Counted from the stretch's first letter, positions 34,307-45,899 are shown. The stretch is DNA of 64,000 nt from Saksenaea vasiformis B4078 (GCA_000697055.1 JNDT01002321.1:1-64000); one strand, 5' to 3'. Notes: a model not told the origin generated them from the letters alone. Numbers and translations: made by a program.

Positions 34307-35413
34307 AGAAGGAAAAAAGGGACTCGCGAAGTGATCTCAAAATGTGTAGCGGGAACCCCGGCCTAGGGTTCGCCGGACCGAGGCCGGACTAAGACGGTAG
34401 CTGAATGTCAAGCACTTCATACTATGTCAAGTTGTCTAAGCATGAAAGCAGATAGCTTCACGATTGGAAGCTACCTTATGCTCGACTCGATCTGGGCATA
34501 TATACCACAGAAATGGTATACAGAACTAGACTGAGTCAATGATTCCTATCCTTCCTACGTTGCAACTATGCGTTTAACATCCCTCACTTATTTCCTGACG
34601 GTTGACAGCGTCGAAGGATTACTGTGCGAAGCATTTTCGCAACTTGTATGTCGATTTGGTTGATGTGTTGAAAACAAGAAGAGAAGTTTTATGCATCAAT
34701 GGCCCCTTGGTCTACGTGACATGCAACGCTCCAGGTATTAGTAAAACGTCTCGAGCCCCTTATAGTTTATCAAGCATTGATAGTCATTTGGTGTTGTTGA
34801 TCATGCTAGCAATGTTACCGATGTTACCGCCGTGCTGAAAAAGTAAAAAGCGGGAAAGCCACATGCAGTTCAGAGATTCTGTACCTGCAAGTTTATCTTC
34901 TAACCCAAAAGGTGACAAACAAATAGGCAACGTCTGAGTGTCACGACATCATAGCCGATCGAAGTGCAGCAATCCGATAATGTAAACGTTTTAAAAATGA
35001 CATGCTTATTCATTTCGCGGAAGCCTCGAAGGACATGGGGGAACGACGTACACATATGCAGAAGCTTTGCAACTCTCGGATGCTCCGCAGTATTCGGCCA
35101 TTATCAAAGGATCTCTATGCTATGTGCATGGAGGGTCTTTGCAGAATACTCGTGAGAATTGGCTGGGATAACCTTCGGCGCATAACAAAAGCTCCTTTGG
35201 GCGCAGATTTGCTTTTTTTCTTCTTTTTAGGATAGCTATAAACGTTTTAAGAGACTGATCACATTTTGTCAGAGAGAAAAAAGAAGGGAAAAAAGCCTTG
35301 TCAGTAACCTACACTTTTAATGTGGTGGCGTTGTGAGACCTGTGTAACACATTGGATGATCCTGTGGCTTTCGCTCACTCGCTCTGACCTTCCACTTTTT
35401 TTTTCTTTGGCCC
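34307..35413. other. Intergenic region with nested GC palindromes
   Basis: Between the divergent Ppm1 and TRM61-like genes. No supported gene; the open frames near 34602 and 34964 lack motifs. It contains a GC-rich inverted repeat at 34354-34387 and a TGAGTCA motif near 34533. The 34346-34620 stretch (starting TGTAGCGGGAACC, with TATATA inside) could be the remains of an LTR, but no matching terminal CA or duplicated flank was found. Confidence 0.3.
34354..34387. repeat. Nested GC-rich inverted repeats
   Basis: CCGGCCT (34358-34364) pairs with AGGCCGG (34381-34387). Overlapping it, GAACCC (34354-34359) pairs with GGGTTC (34366-34371). Two alternative perfect stems in about 34 bp is unusual in this AT-rich intergenic DNA. 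Confidence 0.55.
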
Positions 35414-36508
35414 ATGTTTTCTAGCCTAGTAAAGAAGGTGATCCGAGCACCTCTCGAAGCGTTCAGTCGTCGTACGACAAGCACATTTCAACCCGGTGAT
35501 TTTTGTATGCTCCGTCATGTGAGAACAAATAAGAAATATTTCATTGGACCTCTGGAACCTAATGGCAAGCGCGATCTCAAAGGAGGCATCATCGCCCACA
35601 CGCAAGTACTTGACAAACCTGTGCGATCCATTATAAAGACACATAACGGTAAGACAATCTTGTGTGAGCAAGCGTCAGTTCGGTACTTAAATATGTAGAG
35701 TTAAGATGCTACGGCGTACATGGCCCATTTTCCCACCCTGGATGAGTAAGCGGTAGATAACTTTGATGGAAGCATACTAAACCCAGGTCCTTTACTAGGT
35801 ACGTGTTGAATGTGCCACGTAGCTGTACTCCTATCTATCCAAAAGATGCATCCACTATTGTAAAGTTGAATTCTTTAGAGAAGCTATATTATTTTAACCA
35901 AGTCGGTATAGGTTCAGTTGTTGGATATTGAACCTGGTCAGCGAATTCTCGAGGCAGGCACTGGAAACGGTTCGTTGACATTGTATCTGGCACGGGCTGT
36001 CGGTCATGGCAAAGTGTATACGTTTGACGTCCGTGAAGCACATTCACGCACGGCACAAAAACATGTGCAGCGCTATGCAAGAGGTGCTTTTGTTCCTACG
36101 GTTGATTTTCACCTTGGATCAGTCTCGGAAACATTACCGACCATCGTACAAGAAAACGAGTTTTTTGACGGGGTCATTTTAGATATGCCGAATCCAAACA
36201 AAGAGATACCAGATTTATTACGTTTCCTACGTAACGACCGGTTCTTGGTGTGCTATTTACCGAACATGACGCAGGTGTTGACGTTGGCAAAGATGATCAA
36301 AACGTTACCATTGATCATGGAAGATTGTATTGAGGCAGAATGGAAAGAGTGGGAAGTTCGGTCAACACATATTCGAAGTAAACAAGAAGACGAACAACAG
36401 GAAGAAGAAGGAACAGTAGCATGGGTGTGTCGACCAAAGAACTTTGACGTACGCGGTCACACGGCGTTCCTGGTCAGATTGAGGAAATGCGAAAATGTTG
36501 TAGTTTAG
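35414..36508 (+). CDS. TRM61-family tRNA (adenine-58 N1) methyltransferase, TRMT61B-like
   Basis: Exons 35414-35648, 35706-35745, 35799-35859 and 35912-36508 join to 310 aa. It has a basic N-terminus suggesting mitochondrial targeting (MFSSLVKKVIRAPLEAFSRR). An N-terminal beta domain (FQPGDFCMLRH, GGIIAHTQVL) leads into FPTLDEYVLNVPR, then IYPKDASTIVQLLDI. The SAM methyltransferase core follows: PGQRILEAGTGNGSLTLYLA, KVYTFDVREAHSRTAQKHV, FFDGVILDMPNPNKEIPDLL. The C-terminal WVCRPKNFDVRGHTAFLVRL matches the Trm61 ending. Trm61 proteins form m1A58 in the tRNA T-loop; the N-terminus points to the mitochondrial (homo-oligomeric) type rather than the nuclear Trm6/Trm61 subunit. The first intron needs the acceptor at 35704-35705 to restore frame. 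Confidence 0.87.
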
Positions 36509-36684
36509 ATGATGGGAAAAAAGACCATCTTGATTTAGACCTGAATAGAGTGGCTATGTTCCACAGCTTAGAACACTTACAGTTAGCATCATAAGACATC
36601 CTAATAAGTCATTCATGCATTCTTTTTTCAAAACATCCCATTCTTTTTCCGTTTCGTTACTTTTTCTTCCCGACAACACTTCCC

Positions 36685-37012
36685 ATGGATTCTGATACAT
36701 CAACAAATTACCAACATCAACGTCCAACAGATCATACAGAAAGGCTTGGTAAACTGTTGGATTATATCAATATGGTACAAATCACTACCATAGTCAAATC
36801 ATGCGTTATGCTTATGAAAATCCCCACTTCTTCTTCTTCTTCCAGCAACATCATCGATCAAAAGAAAAAGAGCAGGTTAACCGCTTTGGAACGAATAGTA
36901 AAGTGAGCAATCAAAGCGGACATTCAATGAAGCAGGATACGTCGCATATGTTTGAAAAAAGGTCAAACAGTCCGATGCAAGAAGCAATATTGAAAGGACA
37001 GTTTTTGGACTG
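36685..37012 (+). CDS. Hypothetical protein, splicing unresolved
   Basis: A Kozak-like CCCATGG opens MDSDTSTNYQHQRPTDHTER; a GTAAAC donor follows at about 36749, and a TAG acceptor lies at 36791. Two frames continue beyond it. The longer ends EKRSNSPMQEAILKGQFLD with the stop at 37010-37012 but needs a non-GT donor. The other, VKSCVMLMKIPT, stops at 36906. Both pass through a TTC/TCT microsatellite. No family recognised; this may be a small real gene. Confidence 0.3.
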
Positions 37013-37121
37013 AGGTTTGGGTCACGGCATTACTCCAATTGTACTCCGAGTTTAAAAAAAGAAATTTTTGATACACTTCTCTCTTTCTTGTCTTTCTTTC
37101 CTACTTTTTCATTTTTCCCTT

Positions 37122-37896
37122 ATGGCTTCCGCGTCTCTTGCTAAACAAAACTTCGGCACTGCTGCTGAAGATGCTCTTAATCAACAAATACAAGTTGAAC
37201 AAATTGCTGAACAAGTATACATGTCAGCTGCCGGTTATTTTGGACATGCCGATGTTGCTTTACCTGTAACTTATCAAACATACACTCCCCCCCCCCTTTA
37301 ATGCTGACCACTCTTTAAGGGTCTTGAAAAATACTTTAGAGAGTTAGTTGAACATCAACGAAAGCGTGTACAGATCTTAATCGACTATCAAAACACGCGT
37401 GGCGGTATGGTTCAAATCAAAGAGATTCCAGAGCCACCTGTAAGAAAAGAATCCGGCTTTTGACGGTGTTTGTGTAACAAAACATATTTTTCTTCTGCTA
37501 CTTAGAAAAACTGGGCATCCGCTGTTCAAGCCATTGGTAAAAAAAAAAAGAGAGGGAACGACTACTTGGGAAAACAGCTTATAGTGCCTTTATAGAAACC
37601 GCACTTAATGTTGAGAAGGACGTGAACTCATCTTTACTAAAACTTACAACACTGTCCATCAGCAACAAGGATAGTCATCTGAAACATCACCTCAAGTAAG
37701 CGGAAGCGTGAATTAGCTTCCCCGACGCCATTTTAAACCTTTTTTTCTCTTTCTTAGGTCAACACATCTAGGATACCGAGTTGATATGATCGAAAAAGTG
37801 GTCAAAGCTCTCACGCAGCTTAATCGTGTTGGCGGAGATGGTCTTGGACTTCATTTATGGGATGCTCAACTATACGAACATGGACTTACTGTGTGA
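37122..37896 (+). CDS. Ferritin-like protein (H-type fold, altered ferroxidase residues)
   Basis: Exons 37122-37265, 37320-37439, 37506-37536, 37596-37695 and 37758-37896 give 177 aa, the normal ferritin length. Helix segments align by eye with animal ferritin: QVEQIAEQVYMSAAGYFGHA with DVALPGLEKYF (helix A-B), LIDYQNTRGGMVQIKEIPEP (after helix B), ALNVEKDVNSSLLKL (helix C), SHLKHHLKSTHLGYRVDMI (helix D) and LGLHLWDAQLYEHG (C-terminus). Ferritins store iron in 24-mer shells. In my alignment the A-helix Glu (human E27) and the C-helix Glu (E107) are kept. The helix-B EExxH positions (E62, H65) are replaced: the segment reads EHQRKRVQ, placing Gln and Arg there. That argues for weak or absent ferroxidase chemistry. 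An intronic C run (about 37287-37296) is present. Confidence 0.88.
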
Positions 37897-38307
37897 AAGC
37901 TAGTTTAGTCAGCACGAGCGGAAATCGGTAACACCATTAAAGAGAAGGGATATCGATTTTCTTTTCACACTGTTTCGTTCCATCGAAAGGTTATGTTTAA
38001 CGGGATTTGTGCGACAAACAAGAAAACATGATTGTTAAACGCACTACTTTCTTTGAAAATGACTATATGGTGCTTGATGAAATACTGGGGGAGGGGGGGG
38101 ATTTCCATTCCTTGTTGTTCTAAGTAGAATTCTATGATAAAAAGTGTTGAATTATCCAAAAGAGAGGATGCCGCGCGTCATGCTTTACTGTGAAGGAAAA
38201 GGGGAAAAAGTGAAACCGTGTAAAAATTTCCAGGAGTAAAGTATTGTTGCCCTTCGACGCCTGTCACTTCTCTTTTCATTTTCCCCCCTTCTCTGTTTGA
38301 TGAAATA
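37897..38307. other. Intergenic between ferritin and arrestin genes
   Basis: Ferritin 3' UTR and arrestin promoter. No supported gene; a G-rich run lies near 38088. Confidence 0.35.
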
Positions 38308-40189
38308 ATGAATATTGACAGTGCTAGAGGACTATCACAGGCTTTTCGTGCCGCTACCGGTAGCAACAACAACAACAGTAGACATAGACAAACTGCCTCA
38401 GTATCCGCGCTTCCCGTACCGTTGCCATTACATACCAATGCACCTCATCATCCTAGGCAACGCCCTCGTTCACAGGATTTAAGCAGCTTAACCGATCGGC
38501 TTCTTCCTTCACCATGCTCACCATGTTCACCTGAACCACAAAACTCAATCACCATTGAATTCGATGGAGGATCCAATGTCATTGTTCGACCCAACCGTAT
38601 TATTCGAGGTTCTCGAGCAAATTTTCTTTTTTCTTGCTGTGAATCGAAACATAACTGACACCAAAGGCTGCAGGAAAAGTAATTTTACATGCGGCAGAAC
38701 GTATGTATGCAACCAGAATTCGCATCAAGGTTTCGTTCGGACCAACCTAATTGTGTTTCTTTTTTGGGACTAACATCAATGCCGACTCGTTCCTTTTTTT
38801 CTTTTTGTTGATAGTTCCGAGGAGAGGAGACAGCCATGGTGAAAGTGGATGAGACAGCCACAGGCGACAAAGCAAATGATCGTATCCACCATACTATCAC
38901 CTCCTTTTTCGAGACATCCTGGAAATTATGGGGATATACGTCATGCGGTAAAGTCCAGCCCAACAATGTACACAGCAAGAAATTCATCTGATAAGTTCTT
39001 CAGCTTATTCGCCCTCAGGATGGGACGAGTTAGAACCGGGCGAACATACATTTCCATTTGCTTTAAAGGTAACTATCGGTTGCAGTGATCCCAGGGCTTA
39101 TGAAGGGACTCCCCTTTCTTGTTCTACAGTTTCCCAATGTCAATTATCCACCTTCGATCGAAGAACCCGCAGGATTCAGTATTCGCTATATCTGGACAGC
39201 CCAGGTAGACGGACCAGCACTCCAAACAGGTCTCAAAAGTAGAGAATACATCACGCCCTATCGTCCTATTATCGTTTCGACACCAGGTAAATTCATTTTC
39301 GTGACCCTTGTCATCATAAACAGATCCATGTTTCACAGACAAGGAGTGGGTGTACAAAACCACCCTGATGCGAGATAAGAAACAATACATGGCAGAGGTC
39401 CAAGCAAAGTTATCAAAACAGTCCTACTGTCCAGGTTAGCTAATCATAATACTTGCACGTCGATCCGATCAATGCAAAACTCATGAATTCCCGTCAGATG
39501 AACCCTTTTCTATGCAACTGAACCTAACGACCCTGCATTCAGACGCAAAGATCACAGCCATTACCTACAAATTTCGAAAACACCACGAAGGAAGGATGCT
39601 AGTGCAGCGAGGCACGGCTTATCAGGAACATGTCCGCATTGTGTCTCAAGGAACTCTCCAAATAAGCTCGGGCACTTGCCTGTCCGAAAGCTTGGCGTTT
39701 GACATACCGACCAAACTCGTATCTCCATCTTTCACCACCAGACATACACGTATACGGTATGACCTCCAGTTTCTCGTCACGACGGAGTACGGAAATCTGT
39801 TCAAGTCGACGCATATCGCCGAATTTGCTGTCCCAATCACCATTGCCAATCTCCCCTACGAACAATTGCTCTTAATACCCGACCTAACAACTGTCAAATG
39901 CTACCGCCAGTCTTGCGAAAGTCCCATCTTTTTCGATCCTGCACTCGAAGAACCTTCGACGCAATTACCGAGCGAGATCGCAGCTGCCGTTACACCTTAC
40001 ATGACCACCCCTCTTAGTGAAGATCCACCGAACTATTTTAGCTTACCCCAACAACTCCAACTTTACACTGAACGAAAAGAGCGAACGGTATATCTTACAG
40101 GCTCTGCTAGATCGTTCTACCGATACGGCACAGGCCCGGAACTAACCGAAGCAGCCATCATACCTGGGCTGTTTCACGAAGAATGGTAG
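38308..40189 (+). CDS. Arrestin-domain protein (ART/ARRDC-like)
   Basis: Exons 38308-38608, 38674-38729, 38815-38947, 39019-39068, 39130-39286, 39339-39434 and 39498-40189 give 494 aa. A Ser/Pro-rich N-terminal extension precedes the arrestin N domain (ITIEFDGG, VIVRPNRIIRGKVILHAAE, RIRIKFRGEE, LEPGEHTFPFALKFPNVNYP, FSIRYIWTAQVDG). The C domain follows (YMAEVQAKLSKQSYCPDEPF, IRYDLQFLVTTEYGN). Fungal arrestin-related proteins act as adaptors that bring Rsp5-type ubiquitin ligases to membrane transporters for endocytosis. A PPNYF segment (SEDPPNYFSLPQ) near the C-terminus could contact a WW domain, although it is not a perfect PPxY (it is PPNY, which fits). It converges on XPO1 with 32 bp between stops. 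Confidence 0.87.
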
Positions 40190-40221
40190 AAAACACACTA
40201 TAATTATTTCCGTAGTTTATA

Positions 40222-43200
40222 TTATAAATGTTTCAAGAGCTCTAGTTCTGCTGCCTGTTCATGCAACTTAATATCCCCCGTATCTTCACCAATGGATTTA
40301 ATATCGACTAAAAAATCTCGCAAATCATTCTGAAATCTGGACAATTCGTCACTGTACTGGAACATGCCACGAACAAGCACTTCAATCTGGTTCCTATAAT
40401 TCCTTATCAGTAGGGCAGCAATCTCTTGCGGTCTGCCTCCTTACCTTTGTAGCCGTGGGAAGGCGTTGAAGAACAGCGTTCGTACATGGTCTTGCAAAAA
40501 ATCAACGTTCGATACATACGTATTTTGTACATCCCTAGGATCATACAGCGGTACATAGATCTCGCCTTCTTGTACTAAGCCGAGCATCCTTGCAAGTATT
40601 TCACTTTGAAGTTCAAAACCTTGATTTCATGTTAAATTGAGCATACAAGGATAAAGTAACCTTACCTTTCCTATAATCCGGATCCACCAGAAGAGCAATT
40701 GTCTCACCAAGGATTCGCAAGAAATAAGCCGAATAAAAGTCACTCGCCACGTCTTCATCCTCCAGTTGACTCACGCGATCAACCAGCACGAGTACTGTCT
40801 CCAATGCCACACTGGAAACCTCACTTGCAGAATGTTTTGTACCCCATAACAGCGTTTCAATCAGTGGATTAAGTATAGGCTGATGCGTTTGTAGCAGTTC
40901 TAGAAAACCAGTGTGTTCATAAGCGTATCACGATGCATGTGAGTGCAGTGTACCTGAAAAATGGTGTTTGATGATAACATGAAGAAGCTTGTAGAATCCT
41001 TCACGAATATCCGGATAATCCACAAAATTCTGGCGAATCATTGGTAGCACGGGCTCCACGACGGATGGAAGCACAGCCTGTAGCAAATGAGGCCATTGAT
41101 CAGTCTACAAAGAAAAACATTAGTAAAGGTATTCCTGTCAAAAAATCATCACCTACTTGGAAATGCTCAAGCTGATGGGACAAAAGATCCAACAGTGCCG
41201 GTTCTCTTAGGCTTGCATGTGAACTTTTGAAATCATCCATAAACAGATAGACAAGTTCGGAAAGGATTGATTGATCGGTACCATCCAGATCATGCTTCGC
41301 ATCGGTATACATTTTAATCAAAAGGATGATTTCGTTTTTGACTTGTCGCATGGATCGCATAGATGGAGAATCGATAGAAGCCCCTACATCTATATCTGTG
41401 AGACAAACGACCATGACGTTTTTTTTTTCAATGTACCCTGCGAAAACTGTCCTATCTTCCCGATCATGGCTTTGTACGTGAGAAGAAGATAGGGATGGAT
41501 TATCTGAAGCTGTCTTTGGAAACAGTCCCCCACCGCAGAACATGCAGATGTATTCATCTTTATCACATGGGCTAATTTAGTGAGTGCTTCAGGCGTGTCC
41601 AGCATTTCAGGGTGGTCTTGAAACTGCTGAGAAAGGAGCGTGTACTAAATATCAAATGAATATATCAGTAATAAGCGTATTAAAAACTAAGATATTACCA
41701 GTTTATTTGGCCCGTCCATGAACACAATCATTGCACGTTGCTGGTACTCCGTAGGAGCAGCCGATAAAACACAACCGATAGCGTGAAGAACAGTGCAAAT
41801 CTAACCGCAACCAACATGAGATACATAACATACATGTCTTCTAGCACGTACCTGGTGAGGATCCAAGTCTTTGGTAAAAGTTTCTAGTTCCATTACAAAC
41901 GATTCCAGTAGAGGTGGAGCCCCATCTGGCTGCACACCAGAGAGTTCACGACTACAACCTTGACATATCTTCAAAAATGCGTCACACGCCATCTCAGCGA
42001 TGGCCGTATCCATCATATGGACACATGTACTGATCTTGCCAAGGGCAATCTTTAACAAATCCCAATGCTTTTTGAGGAAGCGAGGGTTTGTTCCGCAGAT
42101 GTAAAGAAGACAAGCAGCAACAACAAATTCTTGATTCCTGTTTGTAACCTTGATCTTGACCAACTCGTCTGTTAAGTACTTCAAAAATCTGTCTTCATCC
42201 ATTTCGTTCAAAAAGCTGGAAATCGATCCCACGGCCCAGACAATTTTGCTTACAGCGGACCACGACCAGTCCGTTCTACCAAACTAATCAACACTAAACG
42301 TTAACTCCATAAAGAAGAAGAAAGGTCATGTACCTGTTCGCACAGTTTTTGATGTACAATTGCCTCTGTCGTCGCAAAGTCAATCTTGGCCAAGGTTCCC
42401 AGTAAATGTTGCGTGGATTGATAAAGCGCTGTCATGCTGCTTTGTCTGACAAACTCCTTCTCGTTCACATCATCCTCATCCCTGATAACTAGGACCTATC
42501 ACGTCTGTTGATACTATGTGGGAACTTTTATGGAAGTACCTCCTCTGGTGGGGTCATCTGCTCAATCGCGACAAACTGTAGGTCATACAATGTCTGTCTA
42601 TAAACCATCGATTGTGGTGCTGTCTCATATACGTAGGATACCTGTTTCGAGAGGGTTAGCTAAAACCTGGAAAGGAAAGGTAGTACATACAAACTTCTCC
42701 CAGTATTCCAGACAAACTTTCCACAGTTCTACGTCGTCAATGCGAGACAGCTCGAGAAGATAGTGGTAACCCTCTAACACGGCGGCATGTCCCAGATTGG
42801 TCTCAATAAGCTAGAATACACTTGCTTAAGCTACATAAGCGACTTTCCAGACCTTACTTCAAAATGTCTACTGAGCACAGTTGCCAAAAACAAAGTAAGA
42901 TCTTGTACTAGGGCCTGATCCTCCATTGCCATGTTATGATAGGTTCCTGCAATATCTGGTGTCATCCAGCGACGTAAGTACAAAGTCTTGACCTCAAAAC
43001 AATTATCCATCCTTACTTGAAGATACTGGTATAATGGTGGTTATCGCCTTCAACACATCTTGATAAATGGCCAAGACATTTGCGTTGCGTGCAGGGGGAA
43101 TATCACGAGACATGATTTGAAGAAAGCATTTTAACGTGGCGTTCCTCTGTGTTGCGTTCCCGAAGAACTAAACCCGAGCGTACACTTAAATTTTAGCTCT

Positions 43201-44275
43201 ATCTGTTGTAATCGATTTCTCGTAACTAACCTTCGATTTGATTGCGTCAATGAGATCTGTTTCGAACACATAATCAAGAGGTATCCAGCTCAAGAAGCTT
43301 ACAAGAGCCGATAAAGTGAGCTCCACGAGTTTTGGTCTACCCTCGTGCTGATTTTGTAAAACCTCCCGGAAGTGGTCAAGGACTGGTCTAAATTCTTTCA
43401 GCATCTTTTCCTTCAATAATCTCATTTTTTCCGCTGTCAAGTAGCTGCTCGAATAATCAAAAACCTCCTCACTATAGGTCAAAATTAGCTTGGTTCACGT
43501 CCAGCGCACAATTGCACCTTAGCAATTTGAAGATGTTCACATTGTTTTCCAGTGCACTTGGAGAACTCTTTCCCACTGCGATTAGTTCCTCGACAAACGT
43601 GGGCCAGGAAGAAGGCCACTCTTTTTTCAATATCTGGAAAAATGAATAAATTCGGTATGTCAGAACTGTTGAAGGGGTGATGCTTTTTACCTGTATAAGC
43701 ACAAGATCTAGCTTATTAAGATAGATGTTATGAAAAGAGGGCGTCTGAGCCGGAATATCGGCGATTGTTGCTTCAAGAATGAGAGTACTTGTATAGTTGC
43801 GAATATCTGTTTCTCCATAGTAAGTTTTTCAACGGAAAGAGTGACGCGTAGAAAAATACCAAGCTTCGGGCAGTCGGGATCGTTCCATTGTTCAAAAACT
43901 ATCTTCTCAAGTATTTGAAGGGCGAAGATCTAGCAATCGTTGTCAAGATCTCCCATGAAGACACAACCTTTCTGTACCTTGGCATAAAATGTCGTTGATC
44001 GTTCCAGAATCTGTCGGATCTGATCCCATTTAAAAATGTGTTGTTGGAACTGTGCGAGAACAAGACCTGCTTCCGTTTGCTAACAACGCGTACAATCGGT
44101 AAAGGACCAGCAATGGTTGAAATGTGTGTACCTTCTGTGGTTCAGTGTAAAACGTAACTAATGCCCGATCCAAAAGATCAACATTGACTTCATTCAAATC
44201 GGCATGAACTAGAGGTTGCTATTAACAGCATTAGGTTAATGAATGGCCTGCATTGCCACCTACATTGAGTTCCAT
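40222..44275 (-). CDS. XPO1: Exportin-1 (Crm1) nuclear export receptor
   Basis: About nineteen short introns split the gene. The frames cover the protein from a 12-nt first coding exon (44275-44264; MELN, then QPLVHADLNEVNVDLLDRAL) to GEDTGDIKLHEQAAELELLK. Crm1 carries leucine-rich NES cargo out of the nucleus with Ran-GTP. Recognisable HEAT segments: IRNYTSTLI, LDLVLIQILKKEWPSSWPTF, NNVNIFKLLSEEVFDYSS, FLSWIPLDYVFETDLID, MGSISSFLNEMDEDRFLKYL, TNPRFLKKHWDLLKIAL, EMACDAFLKICQGCSREL (Cys aligned with the leptomycin-reactive Cys528 of human CRM1), and LRDFLVDIKSIGEDTGD. The protein ends soon after, so the C-terminal regulatory helix and acidic tail seem missing or greatly shortened. Sequence is rather diverged, so this could be a paralogue. 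Some exon edges were not resolved individually. Confidence 0.9.
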
Positions 44276-44796
44276 GACAGAAAAAAGAGGAACATATCGG
44301 GTACAAACTAATTCTTGCAGGTCGCGTTACTTGAAACCACCCCTGCGCCAACCAATAGAGTAGGCGTCATGTTTGAGAAATGGATGTGCTTTTACGTTTC
44401 TGCATTGGAAAAGAGCTCTATGCGATGGAAATCTACAACAAGTAAACTGTCGATAGCCTTGCTCGCCTTGATTTCCCCAATGCATGTTTGATGCTCCAGG
44501 TCGTATCCATCATGAATGCTGCGTGTTCGCGCAGCACTCATCACCTCTTCCAATGACCTCTTCTAAATAACACGCGTGTATTTTCTTTATAAACGTTTGT
44601 ATTATCGTGCAGCAGCAATGATTTCAATCAACCACATTTCTTAGAACACTGGCTGTTGCTCGGCATTGCATATTTATTCGTCATCTTTCAAATCGTAAAA
44701 CGATTTCATAATTACAAACTTTCTACATTTCTCTCCACTCTGGTCAATATTTAGGCTGTCATTAAAATAACAAGCGATTTATCAAAGGAGGTAGAT
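44276..44796. other. Intergenic with dispersed repeat
   Basis: Upstream region of XPO1. It holds one copy of a dispersed repeat (44555-44717) and no gene. Confidence 0.4.
44555..44717. repeat. Dispersed repeat, copy 1
   Basis: Starts GACCTCTTCTAAATAA and shares TTTCAATCA, TTAGAAC.CTGG, GTTGCATAT-like and TCGTCATCTT.CAAATC blocks, in the same order, with 54632-54791. Identity by eye is around two thirds to three quarters. Neither copy encodes anything recognisable. It lies just beyond the 3' end of the decayed gene at 44797-45540. Confidence 0.55.
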
Positions 44797-45540
44797 TTAT
44801 GACCGTGACTTGGATGAGGATAAGGTAATGACTGAGGTCAAAGATGGTTTTCTCTTGACAGGCAGAATTTTCTTGGCATGGAGGAATTGAAAGAGGAGAG
44901 TTTGCAACTTAATAATGGGGGTATTACTTTTACCAACGGATGCGTGCATGAGGGCAACCGAATAAATGTCATCCAGGTAAGTATAGATGCAACTTGTATA
45001 TCTTGCTTGCCCCTTGGTATCCTGATCACTACAACTTCTGTGAGTTGTTTAGGCACTACAGCTCCTACAATGGCGCATAATTTAGCTAACTGGAATAATC
45101 TCATCTCATTTACCTTGTAACAGCATACCCTTGGCGCAGCTATCTTTCATTGATTGCGCTTTCACAGCATGATCGAGCATGTGCTTCAATTCATTGCCCA
45201 ATTTCGCCAAGTCGTTATAAACTCCAACACACTTGCGGTTCAGCTTCTTGATTTCACCGCCAACGCATTCATCACCGTTCTTAGAAACAATGATATCAGG
45301 TTTCAGCGCGATCAAAGACGTGTCAAATGCATTGTACGCCTCCTTAGCCGTTTTCGATGATATGGTAGGACTAGATAAAATTTAAGATTCTTCGCTGGAG
45401 TGGCTTGCTTCCAATATCCTATCTTTTACCCTGGATGGTAAACTGTTCTTTCCTCGGGAAAACGAACGTGAGAAAAGGCATGAAGACACGCTCAGTGAAA
45501 CGCAGTTCTTCGAGGTCCGTGAAATCACACACGTTCTCAT
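44797..45540 (-). pseudogene. Decayed gene with PD-(D/E)xK-like motif (repeated Mucorales-type family?)
   Basis: Minus-strand frames carry, in order: CDFTDLEELRFTERVFMPFL; then IALKPDIIVSKNGDECVGGE followed by IKKLNRKC; then LAKLGNELKHMLDHAVKAQS and MKDSCAKGMLLQ. In another frame come NEMRLFQLAKLCAIVGAVV, and finally LDDIYSVALMHASVGKSNTP to a stop at 44797-44799. A stop near 45390 and a one-base frame change near 45113 break it, and no intron with correct phase was found to explain them. The spacing PD...GEIK resembles a restriction-endonuclease-fold active site. I believe similar proteins occur in many copies in Mucorales genomes, but this is from memory. Confidence 0.45.
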
Positions 45541-45597
45541 AGTAAGTCGTTCTTTCAAATAATCAATTGATATATCAAGGGTACATGGACAACGCTT

Positions 45598-45729
45598 ATA
45601 TCTGATCTGGACAATGTGAGAATCACTCCAGTACCAGGTCGCTTCTGGATTTTAACAAAAATCAAGGACATTATTTCGCATTTTGCAGGGTTCATGCTTG
45701 GGCAAGTGCTCGTAGCCGTCAGCAATGCG
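45598..45729 (+). pseudogene. Isolated coding-like fragment with splice donor
   Basis: Reads LISDLDNVRITPVPGRFWIL then TKIKDIISHFAGFMLGQVLV and AVSNA, directly followed by a GTAAGT donor. The next bases do not supply a recognisable partner exon. It may be a remnant of an unidentified plus-strand gene. Confidence 0.25.
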
Positions 45730-45899
45730 GTAAGTTCGCCGTGTAGTGCGGTTCGCGACGCTTTGGGGAGAAGCCTTGACACCTCATTATCTGTTTTTCG
45801 AGGGAAAAGATAAATGCTATTGAGACATCTAAACATCGCCCATATGAATATGAGGCACTTGCTCATATGAAGTGAACTTCCAGCTTACAAGATATCTGT

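Noticed and set aside
34346..34400. tRNA gene suggested by GGGTTCGCCGG
   Set aside because: No matching acceptor stem, anticodon arm or A box around it. No tRNA or rRNA gene was found anywhere in the window.
44878..45120. Plus-strand frame with a GTAAGT donor (MEELKEESLQLNN)
   Set aside because: It is antisense to the decayed D...ExK gene, whose minus-strand reading is longer and more protein-like.
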